Shown here piece after piece: positions 12,076 through 25,145 of a DNA stretch of 64,000 bases. Each line of letters begins with the position of its first letter. The first letter of the stretch is position 1. Source of the DNA: Rhizophagus clarus (Eukaryota > Glomeromycota > Glomeromycetes > Glomerales > Glomeraceae); assembly GCA_015698045.1 (NCBI GenBank), contig BLAL01000324.1, positions 1,014,501-1,078,500 of the forward strand. The letters run 5' to 3'. Under the pieces are notes generated by a model. It was not told the DNA's origin and did not search any database. It saw only the letters and a program-made list of their open reading frames with translations. The position numbers were made by a program, and so were the translations under genes.

Positions 12076-15000
12076 ATGGAACTTATAAGTGCCAAAAGTA
12101 AACATTCTTTTGATCCTACACCAAGATTAAAATCCAGTCCGGTGCCAATTTTGTTTATTCCTTTTAATAATAATAAATATTATGATAGTAGTTTTTTTAA
12201 TTATTCTATTCCTTCTATTCATGTTTATGATGATAGTAAACGCGAGTATAAATGTAATTATTGTAAAAGTGAATTTTCTCGGACATCAACTAACCAACAA
12301 TATTGTAAAAATTGCTTTTTTGATTATGTTAGTAAATTAACTGATGATAATATGTACTTGGATGTACACATACGTACAGAAGAAACTCAATGTATTGAGC
12401 ATGAACCAAGAAACAAGGATTTTACACAAAATATTCAAGAGTGGTGCAGAAATTGTTCTGAAATTTCACACTTTAATCAGATAGTTACAGAGTATTTACA
12501 TCATAGTCATCATATCTTTAAGGGATACAAATGTAATTTATGTGGATATGACACCAAGTCAAATTTGTGTCCAAATTGCTATTTAATTTCTTCTGAATTT
12601 ATAGAATCAACTTTGAATGGAGAACCTATTCCAATTGTTTATTTACCTTGGTGGGATGATTCAAGTTATTGTTTACGTTGTATGGAACATCTAAATTTTA
12701 AATCTGACTGTCAAAAATGGTGTTCACGTTGCTTTATAATTTTTAGTGGATGTAGATATTGTTTAACTACAAACTTTATTATTGGGATCACGGAGCAATC
12801 TAATTGTAGAAAATGTAAAAGAGTTATTGATATTGATATTACAGATATCGACAATAAAGAAAATATTCTTGTTCCTACTAGAATAAACATTAGTGGTCAT
12901 CTCTATATAGTTAATTACATGAATAATATTGATCAAAAGTCTAATAATTTAATGGATTCAGTATATAAAATTTTGCGGCAAGTTCGGCAATTAAAACATC
13001 ATACTTATCCCATTAAAACAAATGGACAAATTCGATTTCTTCCCTTTGATAATAATGAGGATGATTGTAGTTATTGTAGAAATAGATATTTTTCAACACT
13101 CTTATTTGGACAAAAATATTGCAAGTGTTGTTTATATTGGTATATTAAAGAACAGACCGATAAATATACATGTTCAGATGTGTATATATGTTCTGGTGAT
13201 ATTCAGTGTGTTTATCATGAAACAAGAAATTTGGATTTTCGTACACAAAATATTCAAGAATGGTGTATTAATTGTTCTGAGATTTTATATTTTAAGCAAG
13301 TAATTACAAAATTTTCATTTGACAAGAATTATTATTATTATGAAAAACAAAATGAAATAATTAAATATGGAAAGGGTTGCAAAATATGTAAAATATGTGG
13401 ATATCAGCAAGATTTATTAAATAATACTGAGTTTAGTTTGTGTTCAAATTGTTACTCAACTTCTTCTGGTCGGATAAAATCTATTTTAACTGAAAAAGAT
13501 ATTCCAATTCTTTATTTATCATGGTGGTATGATCATAAGCGATGCATTGTCTGTAAACATATTCTAAAAGATCTATCCGTACCTCTTCCGAAAAAGACTC
13601 TCTCCGAGGCATCACAAAAATGGTGTTCAAATTGTTTTACAATTTATGTTGGATGTAAATATTGCATAACAACGAATATTATTTTTGGACTTACAAATCA
13701 ATCTCAGTGTAAAAAATGTGAAAGAATATCATTCATTACAATTGATACTGAAGATATTGAAGAAAATTATCTTGTTTCTATTAAACTTAATGCTGATAAT
13801 CACAATCTGATCATTGATTTTACAAATAATATTAACAAAAATTTTAATCCATTGAGGATTTATGATTTCATAAGTAAACTTAGTTATTTTGACTTAAAAT
13901 ATATTTTATATTCAAATTTAAAAAATGATGTCGACTTTTCCATACCAATTATATTTATTCCTTTTAATTATGAATCGACCTCATGTTATTATTGTCGAGA
14001 AGAATATTCTACAACACTTTTATTTAATCAAAAATACTGTAAATCTTGTTTATATTGGTATATTAAATTTACAAAACCTGAAACTCGAAATATAGATGTA
14101 CGCATAACTACAAGTAATACTCAATGTACTGATCATATATCAAGAAATTTAGATTTTTATACAGAAAATATTCAAAAATGTTGTATAAATTGTTCTGAAA
14201 TTTTATATTTTGGACAATTAATTACGGATCATTTAATTGACATGGATTATTATAAAATACAAGATTAAATAACTAAATTTGAAAAGAACTATAAATTAGA
14301 GAAATTTTCTTTTAATAATGTCAAGTTTGAGTGGATAACGTCAACATTGATTAAAAAGTCTCTTCTAATTCTTTATTTACCCTGGTGGGATGCTTTATAT
14401 AATTGTATAACTTGTGATCAATATTTATATTTTAAATCTGACAGTCAAAAATGGTGTTCACATTGCTTTATAATTTATAATGGATGTAGATATTGCTTAA
14501 TAACAAATGTTATTTTTGGATTCACAAGCCAAGCTCAATGTACAAAATGCAAAAGAGTGTCACACATTAGTATTAATGGAAATCATGTTATAACTACTGA
14601 ACTTATTGATTCTTCAGTAGATATCAATAACGAAATTTCTGTTTATATGAATCATGTTGAAAAGGACAGTAATCCATTAAAAATCTATAATTTTATTAAA
14701 TTTAAACTTGGATTTATTAAAAATATAAATGTAATTGAGTATTCTCAAACTGATGATTTTAAATGAATAGCGGAAGGAGGCTTTGGTATTATCTATAAAG
14801 CAACTTGGTCGGATACAATCGTTGCTGTAAAAAGATTTATAAATTCACAAAATATTAGTAAATATTTTATAAACGAGGTAATTATATTTAAGTGATTTCT
14901 GTTATTTTTAAATTATTATATATTTATTAAAATCAACATTCTTTAGTTAAAATCATTCAATAAATATCATAATAAATTTGAACATATTATTAAATATTTC

Positions 15001-16402
15001 GGCATTACACAAGATCCCAATACAAAAGAACATATGATAATAATGCAGTATGCGGATGGGGGATTTCATAATTATTTACAAAAGAAATTTAAAAATATTA
15101 CATGGAAAGAAAAATTGACTATTATACTAGAAATCTCAAGAGGGTATTTATTTATTTTTATACTTGCTTAATTATCATTATGTATTGTTAATTGACTTTA
15201 TTTATTTTATTTTTAGGGTCGATTGCATTCATAAAGAGAATTTTATACATAGAGATTTACATAGTGGGAATATATTATTAATCAATGGTAAATGGCACAT
15301 TGGTGACTTGGGGTTATCACAACCCGCAAATACTACCTTATCAGACAATAAGGTATATGGAGTAATACCTTATGTTGCACCAGAAATATTTATTGGTCAT
15401 ACATTTTCAAAAGAATCAGATGTTTATAGTATGGGTATGGTTTTGTGGGAATTAACAACAGGTTGCAAACCCTTTGCTGATTTTGACCACGATACTAATC
15501 TAATTTATAAAATTATTGATGGAGTACGACCTGAAATTACAAATGATACTCCCGAATGTTTTGCTAATTTAATTAAAAAATGTTGGGATCCTGATCCTTC
15601 AAAAAGACCTCATATGAAAGAAATTCGAGAAACTATTGTCTTGTGGATTTATATGATAAGAGATATTTTACATTCACATATTAATCAAACTGAAAAAATA
15701 GAAGTTATTGAAGAATTTAATCAAGCCGAGAAAACGCGATTAAAATTAGTAGAGGAAAAGTAACTTGGACCTGAATTTACTACGAAGATTCATCCAGGAG
15801 CTGTTTTTACTAGTAGATTATTAAATTCTTTGATCTCAAAATCATCACCTATTAACTCATCAACAAATAATTTAGAGTATATTTCAAGGAATCTCGAGTT
15901 TGATATTAATGATGCTAAAGGGTATTAAAGTAATTTTTGCTAATTATAAGAAGATATTACAATTATTAATTGAGATATTCATGCTTTTAGGTCATCATTA
16001 CCTGATTTAAATTCTAAAATTACAAATTCAAATTCATCGAATACTCAATATCCGAATATGATTTACGATAGTATACCGTCAAATGAATCGATTTTAACAA
16101 AACAAGGTATGTATTATCATACCTTTAAATTTGTGTTTTAAGGATGATTAATAAAAGTGTATTTTTGTGAATTTAATTATGACTTATTGAAATATATTTT
16201 CTATATTTTTTTTAGAGTATATTTCTAAAGAATTTGAGTTTGACATTAACGAACCTCAATGGTATGAATTATAAATACAATGAATAAATTATAAATCAAA
16301 TTTATGTCAATATATTTATTAATTTAGTAATATATTTTTTTTTTTAGGTCGCCACCAGATGTTAATTCTCTTCAAATCTCATCGAACACTCAACATCCGT
16401 AA
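12076..16402 (+). pseudogene. Protein kinase with three tandem cysteine modules, pseudogene
   Basis: From the ATG at 12076, 730 residues are open to TAA 14266-14268. The same frame continues to a TGA (14764-14766), then into a kinase domain with a glycine loop (EGGFGIIYKA) and the VAIK-type lysine (AVKRF). Introns lie at 14878-14946 and 15144-15216. HRDLHSGNILL, DLG in place of DFG, APE and a third in-frame stop (TAA 15761-15763) follow, and spliced tail exons reach TAA 16400-16402. The N-terminal part is three copies of a roughly 300-residue module with CxxC pairs (for example KWCSRCFIIFSGCRYCLTTN, CRKCKR), as seen upstream of many Rhizophagus kinases; those usually carry one. Three stops make a functional kinase unlikely; the cysteine part alone could still be translated. 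Confidence 0.8.
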
Positions 16403-16764
16403 ATTCATCTAGAAAATGAAAATTGCAGAAATAAAAACTGAAACACAAAGTAATATTTTATTATTATACATTTAATATGATTAATGGTGACATAAATTTT
16501 AAATTTTCTTTTTTTTTTTTTCTCGAACAATAGGAAAACTCGTTAAAACTAATGTCGATTTGCAAACTAGTTAAACAATCATCATATTCGTTATTTATTT
16601 ATTTATTTATTTATTTTTAACTATAAAATTATACTTTAAAAGAGATTTTGTTAATATATTCTTTTAGAATATATTTTCAATATATGTGTATGAATTTTAA
16701 TTTATTTTATTTAATTAAATAATCTTATTACAAAATAATATCTGCTGCCTGTTGAATTATTACC
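16403..16764. other. Intergenic
   Basis: AT-rich, including a short TTTA tandem run near 16590. No gene. Confidence 0.5.
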
Positions 16765-18125
16765 TAATAGTTTGAAACACTTCGTAATTGTCTATTGAAA
16801 ATTTATCTTCAGTATCTCTTACATTTTTTCATAATAATACTTTCTAGAAAGATTGTGATTATAATTCATTGATGCTACGGAACTATTACACACGATAATA
16901 TCAGAACCAAACTTTGGAACACAATTATAGTTATAGTCTGGTGCATAATTTATATTTATTACATTACTAATGATTGCATCTTTAAAATCATTCTTATTTT
17001 AAAAGAAAATACAAAACTACCTTTAGTTTTACCCAACTACCAGAAGACAACCATATTGTTATATTATATCCATCAATAATTTTTTCCGTTCCCTTTATTT
17101 TAATAAAAGTAACAGTACTTTCTTTATTATAGCACAATTCATGAAATTTTTTGGAGTAAATCCATCTCGACTTCCCCTTAACAATAATTGAAACTTATAT
17201 GGTAAATATAATTTTCTAAAATGAATAAATTTATCTACTTTATCAATCCATCTTGAAATGGTTGATACAATATTTAAATTAACAATTTGTGAATCAATAA
17301 TTCCATCAAATTTGATACTTCTAGGAAGTGAAACATTTTTATTTGGTTCACTATCAGGATCCATGTAAGACTTTACTAAATCTCCATAAAGTTGGTGCTT
17401 TAAAAGCTTTTATTATGATCTAACTTTATCCAAAAATTCCTTAGATGATAAACTAAAAAATTAAATTGAAGGCAGACAATGTTGCAAAGAATTTTCCATT
17501 GTCTTGAAATCATTATCTGTCCAAGTTTCAGGATTTGAAATAAGAGTTTGATTTTTGCAAGACCCCATTTTAATACATAATCTCAAACTTCAATTTCTTT
17601 CATTTGTAAATCATCCCTTTTAATAAGTTGAATCAAAGAGTTTTCAGAAAGCGAAATCAAGTCAAATGATTTAAATATTTTTTCTGGTGAATTAGCTATT
17701 AAATCTGTACAAAATTGTTGAAGCCTTAATAAATTATTAGATTGAAAACTAGTCTGATAAGTTAATTCAAAATGTTGTTTCATCAACTCTGATTTATTTT
17801 CAATTAAATATTGTTGTAATAATTCTTGAAGACAAAGCTTATCTGCAGCTGCCAAAACTTTAATAATGTCCGAAACATCTTGCTCATTTAATGAAAGAAT
17901 ACCACCATAAATATATCTACATTGGAAACATTGGAATTAATTGTTAAATTTTCATAATTAAAAATCACGATATACAAAGTTTAACTTATTTAAGATAACT
18001 TGAAAGGTTTCCGAAAATATATTTGATAATTTAATATGAACTAAAACATTATACTTATTCTTTTTACTAGAAACCAAAGTTCGTCGTAAATAAGTAGTTT
18101 GGGTTTTGGAATGCGTAAAAAACTT
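16765..18125 (-). pseudogene. BTB-BACK-TLDc protein, pseudogene 1
   Basis: Minus-strand relic of the same family as 27495-29000. A BTB remnant (TTYLRRTLVSSKKN, then HIKLSNIFSETFQV) at about 18000-18110 is followed by an intron position and a BACK-like region at 17855-17583 (LQELLQQYLIENKSELMKQ, FKSFDLISLSENSLIQLI). A linker and TLDc start at 17364-17095 (LLLRGSRDGFTPKNF) and a TLDc end at about 17000-16770 (FSFKIRMILKMQ-type, frame-shifted, ending near YEVFQ). Stops and frameshifts occur between all blocks. Intact family members combine an oligomerisation/Cullin-3 adaptor domain (BTB-BACK) with TLDc. The 5' end is cut by fusion to the CRN relic at about 18125. Confidence 0.75.
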
Positions 18126-19313
18126 TTCCTAGAATATGAAGGTACCAATAGTTACAATAGACAAGATAGAATAACATTCATATCTATTTTTAATATCACG
18201 AAGAGTTACTAGGAATGATAACCTAATATTTTCATGTGCCTCATATAGTTTATCAAACTCATCAATGAAGATGACAACATATTTATTTTTCCATCTTTTT
18301 ATTTCAAATATTTGTTAGAATTCGTCAGCAGAATGTATTTTTGAAGATATGAGATTACTATCGGACCTGATGATCTCAATTTTGTTTTTAACATCTCGCA
18401 TGAGAGAAGAACCTAATGTCATCCAAAAGTTTTTTACAGTGTCTGTTTTAACTTGATCAAGACTTATATATCCCAAAGAAAAGTAACAGTTAGAAATGTA
18501 TGCAATCTGACCAGTTAGCTTAAAAGAGAATAAGAACTTATTAAATGCAATAAAGACAATAATCTTTTAATTTGATGCACCTGTGTAGACCTTCCAGAAG
18601 CCCGTGCACTATACAATGCCACATATTCACGATCCACAATCAACCTCTTAAGTATAACATTTCCTTCTGGTTCGACGTAGTAGATTGCATGGTGTTCTTC
18701 TTGACGAACTGAAGTGCTAACTACCCATCTTCTTCTCTTGGCTCATATAGCTGTAAAGAAAAATTCATAAGAACAATGGAATGAAATATATAATAATAAA
18801 TATGATACCATAAAATATATTTCTTACTTTCTTCTTCCATGATAGATCTTTTCCTTTCAGCTCTAATAGATAGTAGAAAGTATATTCAATATTATTAACA
18901 AATGAACAATGATTATATATGAATTATTGTTTCAACTGTGAACTTACCAGAGATGGTGGGAACTTCCACGATAATGTGAATGTGTTTCGGCTTATCTATA
19001 GTTGGAAAATATTCCTTAAGCTGATTGTTAGGAGCCAACTCTTCACCTTCACGATTAATTTTTTCTTCAATAACGTATTTAGCTCTTCTATACTAATGTC
19101 AACCTTCCAAAGTTTCAGGCTCTTATAATCATCAACCTTAATTTTATATTTTATCTCATGATAAATCAGAAACTTGAGGTCTGAAATTCTGAAATCCTCT
19201 AAACTGATTTGTTTTTCATCAATAGTGTTATCGCAAACTCTGATCGTAAAAGTATCATTAGTAGAAGTACTTCCTAGAAGTGTACCGCATAATGTCATTT
19301 CTACTTTGGACAT
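18126..19313 (-). pseudogene. Crinkler (CRN)-like protein, pseudogene
   Basis: ATG at 19313 opens 105 residues of a CRN N-terminal, ubiquitin-like header (MSKVEMTLCGTLLGSTSTND, SLEDFRISDLKFLIYHEIK, KLWKVDIS) before a frameshift near 19030. The correct frame resumes (LKEYFPTIDKPKHIHIIVEV) and a GTAAGT donor follows. Downstream, 18720-18150 encodes a P-loop NTPase-like domain: RASGRSTQ in place of GKST at the Walker A position, and VVIFIDEFDKLYEA as Walker B, with an in-frame TAA between them (near 18317). CRN-like proteins in mycorrhizal fungi are candidate secreted or nuclear effectors. The gene stops abruptly at about 18130, where the BTB relic begins, so the C-terminal effector domain is missing. 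Confidence 0.75.
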
Positions 19314-20330
19314 TTTAGAGAGGATTCCGTAAAATGATAGAATGAATTTTTGAAAATATTTTTAAGGAAGCTCTGATTTTCTGAAAAAGTTTGAGAATAT
19401 ATAAATACCTTTCTGAACACGCACATAATGGCTAATAATAAAATAAAAAAAAAAGTAATTTTCACATTATTAGTAGTATTAATTAATATCAGTCATATTT
19501 TTTTTGGTTAAGTTAATTTTTTACTTAATTATCATTATCAACTCAAATCATAGTTTCCGATATTAAAAATGACATAATTATAATAGTTATTCGGCACAAA
19601 ATCTATTGAATCATGATTAGTTGATCCGGGTTCTGCAGGAGTTAGAGATTAACTGGTATAATGACAGCGACACAAAATTATAAAACCTATCTACCAGATG
19701 TTTTAGTTCAATGATAAATAATAAAGCTAAAACCGTACTGATTGTTCTTATTGACATCATGAATATAACAAGTAATCATAAAATTGCACATCACTTGTTT
19801 TTTTTTACAGATTTTGCAAAATTTTAAAATTTCAATATTGATTAAAACAATTTTTTTTTGTTATTAAATTTTGCATAATATATATACTTTATTTATAAAT
19901 ATACTTCTTTAGAAAGAAATGTATGATTAAATTCGTAGCCAAATTAGTACTAAATTACTTAAAAAAAGAATCATGATTTGGGCTGAAAATTGTTGTTATA
20001 TTCATTAAAAAAACAAGATTCCTGTATAATATTGTGATGTAATTGTGTAATTACAATTATTAATATACTTTGTAGAAATTTAATCTGTCATCATTGAAAC
20101 TCTCTTATTTATTTATTTATTTCTTATACTGTAGGCGAAACGATCATGTAAAGTGTTGATTAATTTAACACTTGATTCAGTTTTTTGTGATTTCTATTAA
20201 AAAATATAATTTTTAAAAATAATATCTATTGAATATACTTTGAACAAATTATATGTGGACCCTAAACAAGCAATTTGGAATGTTCCCGCCTCAACGACTC
20301 TCTACATATAAGAAACGATGTTAACGTCAT
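19314..20330. other. Intergenic
   Basis: AT-rich; no gene or shared repeat seen. Confidence 0.5.
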
Positions 20331-20660
20331 CGTCATACATCACGTGACGTTGCACGTTCTCTCCACGGCATCGCACATCATAAGAGCCCACCAATTTGAT
20401 CTGCCTTTATTTTCTGCCTTATATTAGAACCAACGATGAGCAATCCAAAGACCCGAATATAAAATTGCCGGAAGTTCAACGTATGCATGAATATTTATTT
20501 GAACGGTACATTAGTGGTGTAGATTCGATAATAGATTTATTTCCTTTAATGATTATTTTATTTCTTCATTGTTTGGTCAGTCATTTTATAATTCTTTTAT
20601 TTTTATTTTTTCTCAATAATCACTTCTTCCTTCATTTGTGTTTAATAATACTGTAATTGC
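20331..20660 (+). other. Possible promoter and first-exon region of an unrecognised gene
   Basis: This 60-100 bp stretch is markedly less AT-rich than its surroundings and holds CACGTG (20341-20346) overlapping TGACGT, with further ACGTT sites nearby; these are E-box/CRE-like motifs. It is followed by a short open frame in which NDEQSKDPNIKLPEV and RMHEYLFERYISGVDS look coded, but there is no in-frame ATG before it (an ATG at 20434 reads only eight codons). It then runs into hydrophobic AT-derived codons. A small exon of a real gene is possible; I do not recognise it. Confidence 0.25.
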
Positions 20661-22499
20661 GTATAGTAGTTATGGAGCGGGTGATCGGTAGCAGATTGAC
20701 CGTTAGGGGTCGCGTGATTACAGTTATTAATTAGATACATATATAGTACAATTTTTTTTTTGTAATTTAATGTTTTTACTGTATTGTGGTTACACTGATA
20801 AAATAAATAAATGAAATAAAATATGCAATAATTTTAGCCTTCTTTGATTAATATCGAATGTAGATTTGGAAATTAATAAGTTACTATTATTGTCATTTCA
20901 TCTCATCTGATGTGAATGGAGTATAATAAACAATAGTGGATGCAAATTAAGTCTCAATCAAATTCTATTATCATAATACAAAACCCAAATGATGTAAGTT
21001 AGTTAATGAAATACAGTATTTTAATTAATAATAAATATATTAATAAATATTCAAAACATGATAATATATAAACAATTAAATTCGTAAGACATCGGAAGCC
21101 GCGTGACTTTTATTGATTACTCAGACGTTGTCATTAAAATTGAATTACACAATTATTTATTATCAAAGCTACAACTATCTTTTATTTCAATAATTTTGAT
21201 TTGTTATACTAACAAAGATTTGAAAAAAAATGATTTTTCTTAATAAATGCATCTTTCGAGATTACCCACAAGCGATTCCGATTGTTTTTTAAATTAACTT
21301 AATATTAAAATGGTTTTTTTTTTAATTAATTCAATAACAAACCGGCTTAATCTAATTGATATATATATTTATATCGAAGGACTAGACAAATTTAGTGCTT
21401 TACTAATTTCATCTGCAATAACAAATCTAGTATACGTCCATCTTTATTCCTCGTTGCGATAGGATGATAATGGATGAATTACATGTTGGTATTATCGAAC
21501 ATTAAAATTACAAAGATTTTGGTGGAGATTTGTTACTACCTAAATTTCACTTGTGGAGTGCTTTTCAACATATTCAAACACCTTTACAAAGTGGTTATCA
21601 GGATCATTTCTTGTTGTGGTAGCTCAAGAACAATTAGTTGATCGTATCTATCACTATATGTGTGCTTGTTTTTTCCATCATGACTTCATCTCCGTGTCAT
21701 ACACACTTTTACGAAAAACTTATAAACCTTAAATGGCTGAGTGAATGGGTGCCTGTTTGAAAAATGACAAGAACATTCAGAAAACAATTATTTATTTTAT
21801 TTTATTTATAATAACAAGGTAAGCAAGTATCTCCAGCAGAAGGAGCCATAAGACGTGAAGCAATTACAGGCTATGAATAAACAACTATAACTGGGCATCC
21901 TATACCACCTGGCTGGAGAAAATCTGAACTTCAAATCAATCGAACCGACCTTTGACTTTATGGGCAGTATAAAAAAATAAAAAAATATACATCCGACCTC
22001 CATAACGACCACTACTGTAACGCCCATGATGTTTATGAGGAAATTTGCAAAATTCTTAAAGACATAAACAAAGTTTCACAATTTTTTTTTTTATTTTCGA
22101 AGTTAAATAATTACTCTATAATAAACTGTGATATTTAAAAATAATAGCACATCCATAAAAATGTTTCAATTTTAAAATAAAAACAAATTTTCAATCAATT
22201 AAATATTAATTGTATGCAGACATGTACAGTACTTTGTAATTAATTGCATTTGCGATTGTATCATAAAGCAAAAAGCATCAATAAAACATTTTTAAACAAA
22301 AAAAAAAATTAAATTAAATTATAACTGATAATGAATTAATACTTGTACGATCATTCATATAACTTATTTTTATTTTCTTTAATTTTATACAATTATTTTT
22401 GTATATAAAACTAGAAACAACAGAAACATATTTCCGGTTGAGTTGTCGTCATCGTGCGACCAAATTTGCAATTGCTCACGTGATTGGTAACGGCTAAAT
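20661..22499. other. Intergenic with one coding relic
   Basis: Mostly AT-rich noise. 21800-22070 contains a readable plus-strand relic (ITGHPIPPGWRKSEL, CNAHDVYEEICKILKDI) interrupted by stops; family not recognised. A CACGTG site lies at 22477-22482 with an adjacent reverse CCAAT box, just before the Myb-derived unit. Confidence 0.4.
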
Positions 22500-22721
22500 G
22501 TCGGACAAAAATTTATACAATCAAAAAAAGGAATAAGTTAATTGTTCGAATTTCACAATCAAAAAAAAGATAAAATTCATTATACTAAACAGTAGTTTTT
22601 TTAATACCAAATGTATCGGAATAAAGTGAACCTTATGTAACGGGAATTTTAATATAAAAGTAGTATGAATATCATTTTTATTTAGCAAAAACTCTCCAAA
22701 GATTTACTTTTATTAATCGAT

Positions 22722-23108
22722 ATGTTTATGGAACATCAAAGAACAAATGACGGTGACATTCCATGGAAGGATTTACAATCTAAGAGTGAAGAAACTTTAT
22801 TGAATGATAGTGAAAATGATAGAGAAATTTTATCATCATCTAATCCTAGTAAGGAATTTACGACTTTCACGCGCGATTCCGTCCCATCCAACTATTTTTC
22901 GAGGGTAAATGAAAATGATGAAAATGATGAGCCTCCTCCCCTTCCTTCATTTTCATGGTTTTGTAACAATTTGGTTAATAACGATAACCTTACCCTTCCA
23001 CCTCCCCTCCAACCTCTTCAAAGTAAAACCTCTAGTTTAAGTGTTATTGAGCCCAACTTCCAACCGAAAGGTCCAATAATATTACCAAGTTTACCAAAAC
23101 TATTATAA
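22722..23108 (+). CDS. Deletion derivative of the Myb-like family with Pro/Ser-rich tail
   Basis: Upstream sequence 22500-22715 matches the upstream region of copy A (2490-2755), but exons 1-3 are missing. The open frame starts at an ATG inside what is exon 4 in copy A: HQRTNDGDIPWKDLQSK aligns with YQRNNNGPISWKDLQPK. The rest (about 105 residues) differs and is Asp/Glu/Asn-rich and then Pro-rich (PPPLQPLQ). It keeps at most part of one Myb repeat, so DNA binding is doubtful. It may be a pseudogene whose remaining frame happens to be open, or a new short protein placed under the old promoter. Confidence 0.4.
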   Translation: MFMEHQRTNDGDIPWKDLQSKSEETLLNDSENDREILSSSNPSKEFTTFTRDSVPSNYFSRVNENDENDEPPPLPSFSWFCNNLVNNDNLTLPPPLQPLQSKTSSLSVIEPNFQPKGPIILPSLPKLL

Positions 23109-25145
23109 ATTTACTATACTTTTATTTTCTAAATTCAAAAACAAATAACATATTAGCATTACTATAAACATTTATTCACGTTATATTAGAAAATCTTCTT
23201 ATAATTTTTCCTTTTTTTCTTATAATATTTTTTAATTTCAAAATAAAGTAGAAAATAATAAATATGCATTATATCTATAATCTAAAATATCATTTTTTTT
23301 TTAAAAAAAAAAAAAATTATTTTTTTGAAAATTTCCAAATTTAAAAAACAGAACTTAATAAAAAACACATTCCTCAAGTTTGTACTATAAACTAGGGACA
23401 GTAAACCGTTTTAGTTCGACATGTAATAATTTTAGTATATTAAGTGGAGAATAAATAATAAATACACATTTTTTTTTATTTTTTAATGCTTGGACAATGT
23501 CACCCACGTGAAATAATTTTTCATTTTGCATAGAAATATAGTAATAGTGATGATGAATCAATAATATCTACTCATCCTCCTCTTATTTATCTCAGTACTT
23601 ATCTATATCGTATTAAAACCATTCAGGGTCAATCCTCCAGCCAAGGCGTAGACGAAATCTTATTATACTAGACTTCATCGATGTAACTGGAATAACTCAT
23701 TTTATGGTTGTAAGGAGGCTACGATCAAATAAAAACCAAGAAGACAAATAACAACGAATATAAAAACTACGAGCAAAATGATGAACATATGGATTTACTT
23801 GAAGAAAAAGTAAATAAGTTGGAAGTCTGATCTTGCTAACTTTTCATATAATTTTTATATTCTTGGTATTTCCATCATAAATAAAAACTAATTCGATCGC
23901 GTTGCCCTGGAGTATCTTTTTGTAATCGATGATATTAATATTAGTAGAACCTCTCTAAAAATTTGGAGAAATATCCGTTGCATCATAAAAATAGTAAGGT
24001 TGAACTTGGAGACAATTTTTTTTAATTAATGGAATTATTAAACATACTACTGGTTATTTATTTTGTTTATTTTACGACTTTAAGCATTTTTTTTCTTGAA
24101 ATGTTTTTAAATTAAATAAAAATAAGCTGGATAATTAAATATTCAAAATATTGATTTTTACCCTAAATCATACAATTTTAGGACAATTACAGAACAATTT
24201 TCAGATACACCAAACATTTTCAATGTCATTTTCCAGTCATTTATTTTTTTATTTGGATTTTTTTTCCAAGGCTGTAATATTTATCTGTAACTATTCTTGT
24301 TTCATTGTTTACCAGAGACCATTCTTGTATCAGTAAAGAAATCTGTTAAAACGCTCATAAAACAGCATGGTGTTATTGAATTTGACCTTAACAATATGTA
24401 TTATTTTATTTGGTTGAGTGCTAGATATGTTTGATGACTATCGTATTTATTTAGGATCATGAGTTATTATTATCTGTTATGATTATATTTATGATTGTTA
24501 TTGTTTTGAGTAAAGGTAGTACTTGTGAATTTAATATCGTTGAGGTCAATAAAATTCTAAAGATAACATTACATTATAGTTAATTGTTTTAGAATTATTA
24601 CGAGGAGAAACAAATTATTTCCATCCATCTTAAATCTTGAATGATCTATTTTTTATTGGATTGCTTTTACTTCAGTTCTGTAAATGTATAGTAAATATGT
24701 TGGTTGACAGTTTACTTTATTTTATGTACTTAAAATTTTTTTTTTAAAGTTTTAACCTTATTTGTTATGCCAATTTTAACTAAATTACTATTAAATATAT
24801 AAAGTATTGGAAACTTTTCTTTATAAAAACGGTTTAAATGTTATTTAAGTTTATCATATTATTATTATGTGCACACTAAGAAGTTAAGACAAATAATAAA
24901 ATAAACAATTAAAGCTAATATAAAATAAATATCATTATTTGATGAAAATGATGAAAATTATATCGCGTATATTGTTTATTATTCACAATAATTATCAATT
25001 AATTTATTGAAATTTATATAATTGATTGTTACTTTTTTGTTTTATTTATTAAAACTAAAATTGTTATAAGGTAATAAGATGTCGCTGACTTAACCAAGTT
25101 TTTTAAAAAAATCTTGTTGTCACCTGATCACCAACGTTGAGGTGC
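23109..25145. other. Intergenic, AT-rich
   Basis: No gene with coding character found; 25050-25145 leads into the purine-rich array. Confidence 0.5.
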
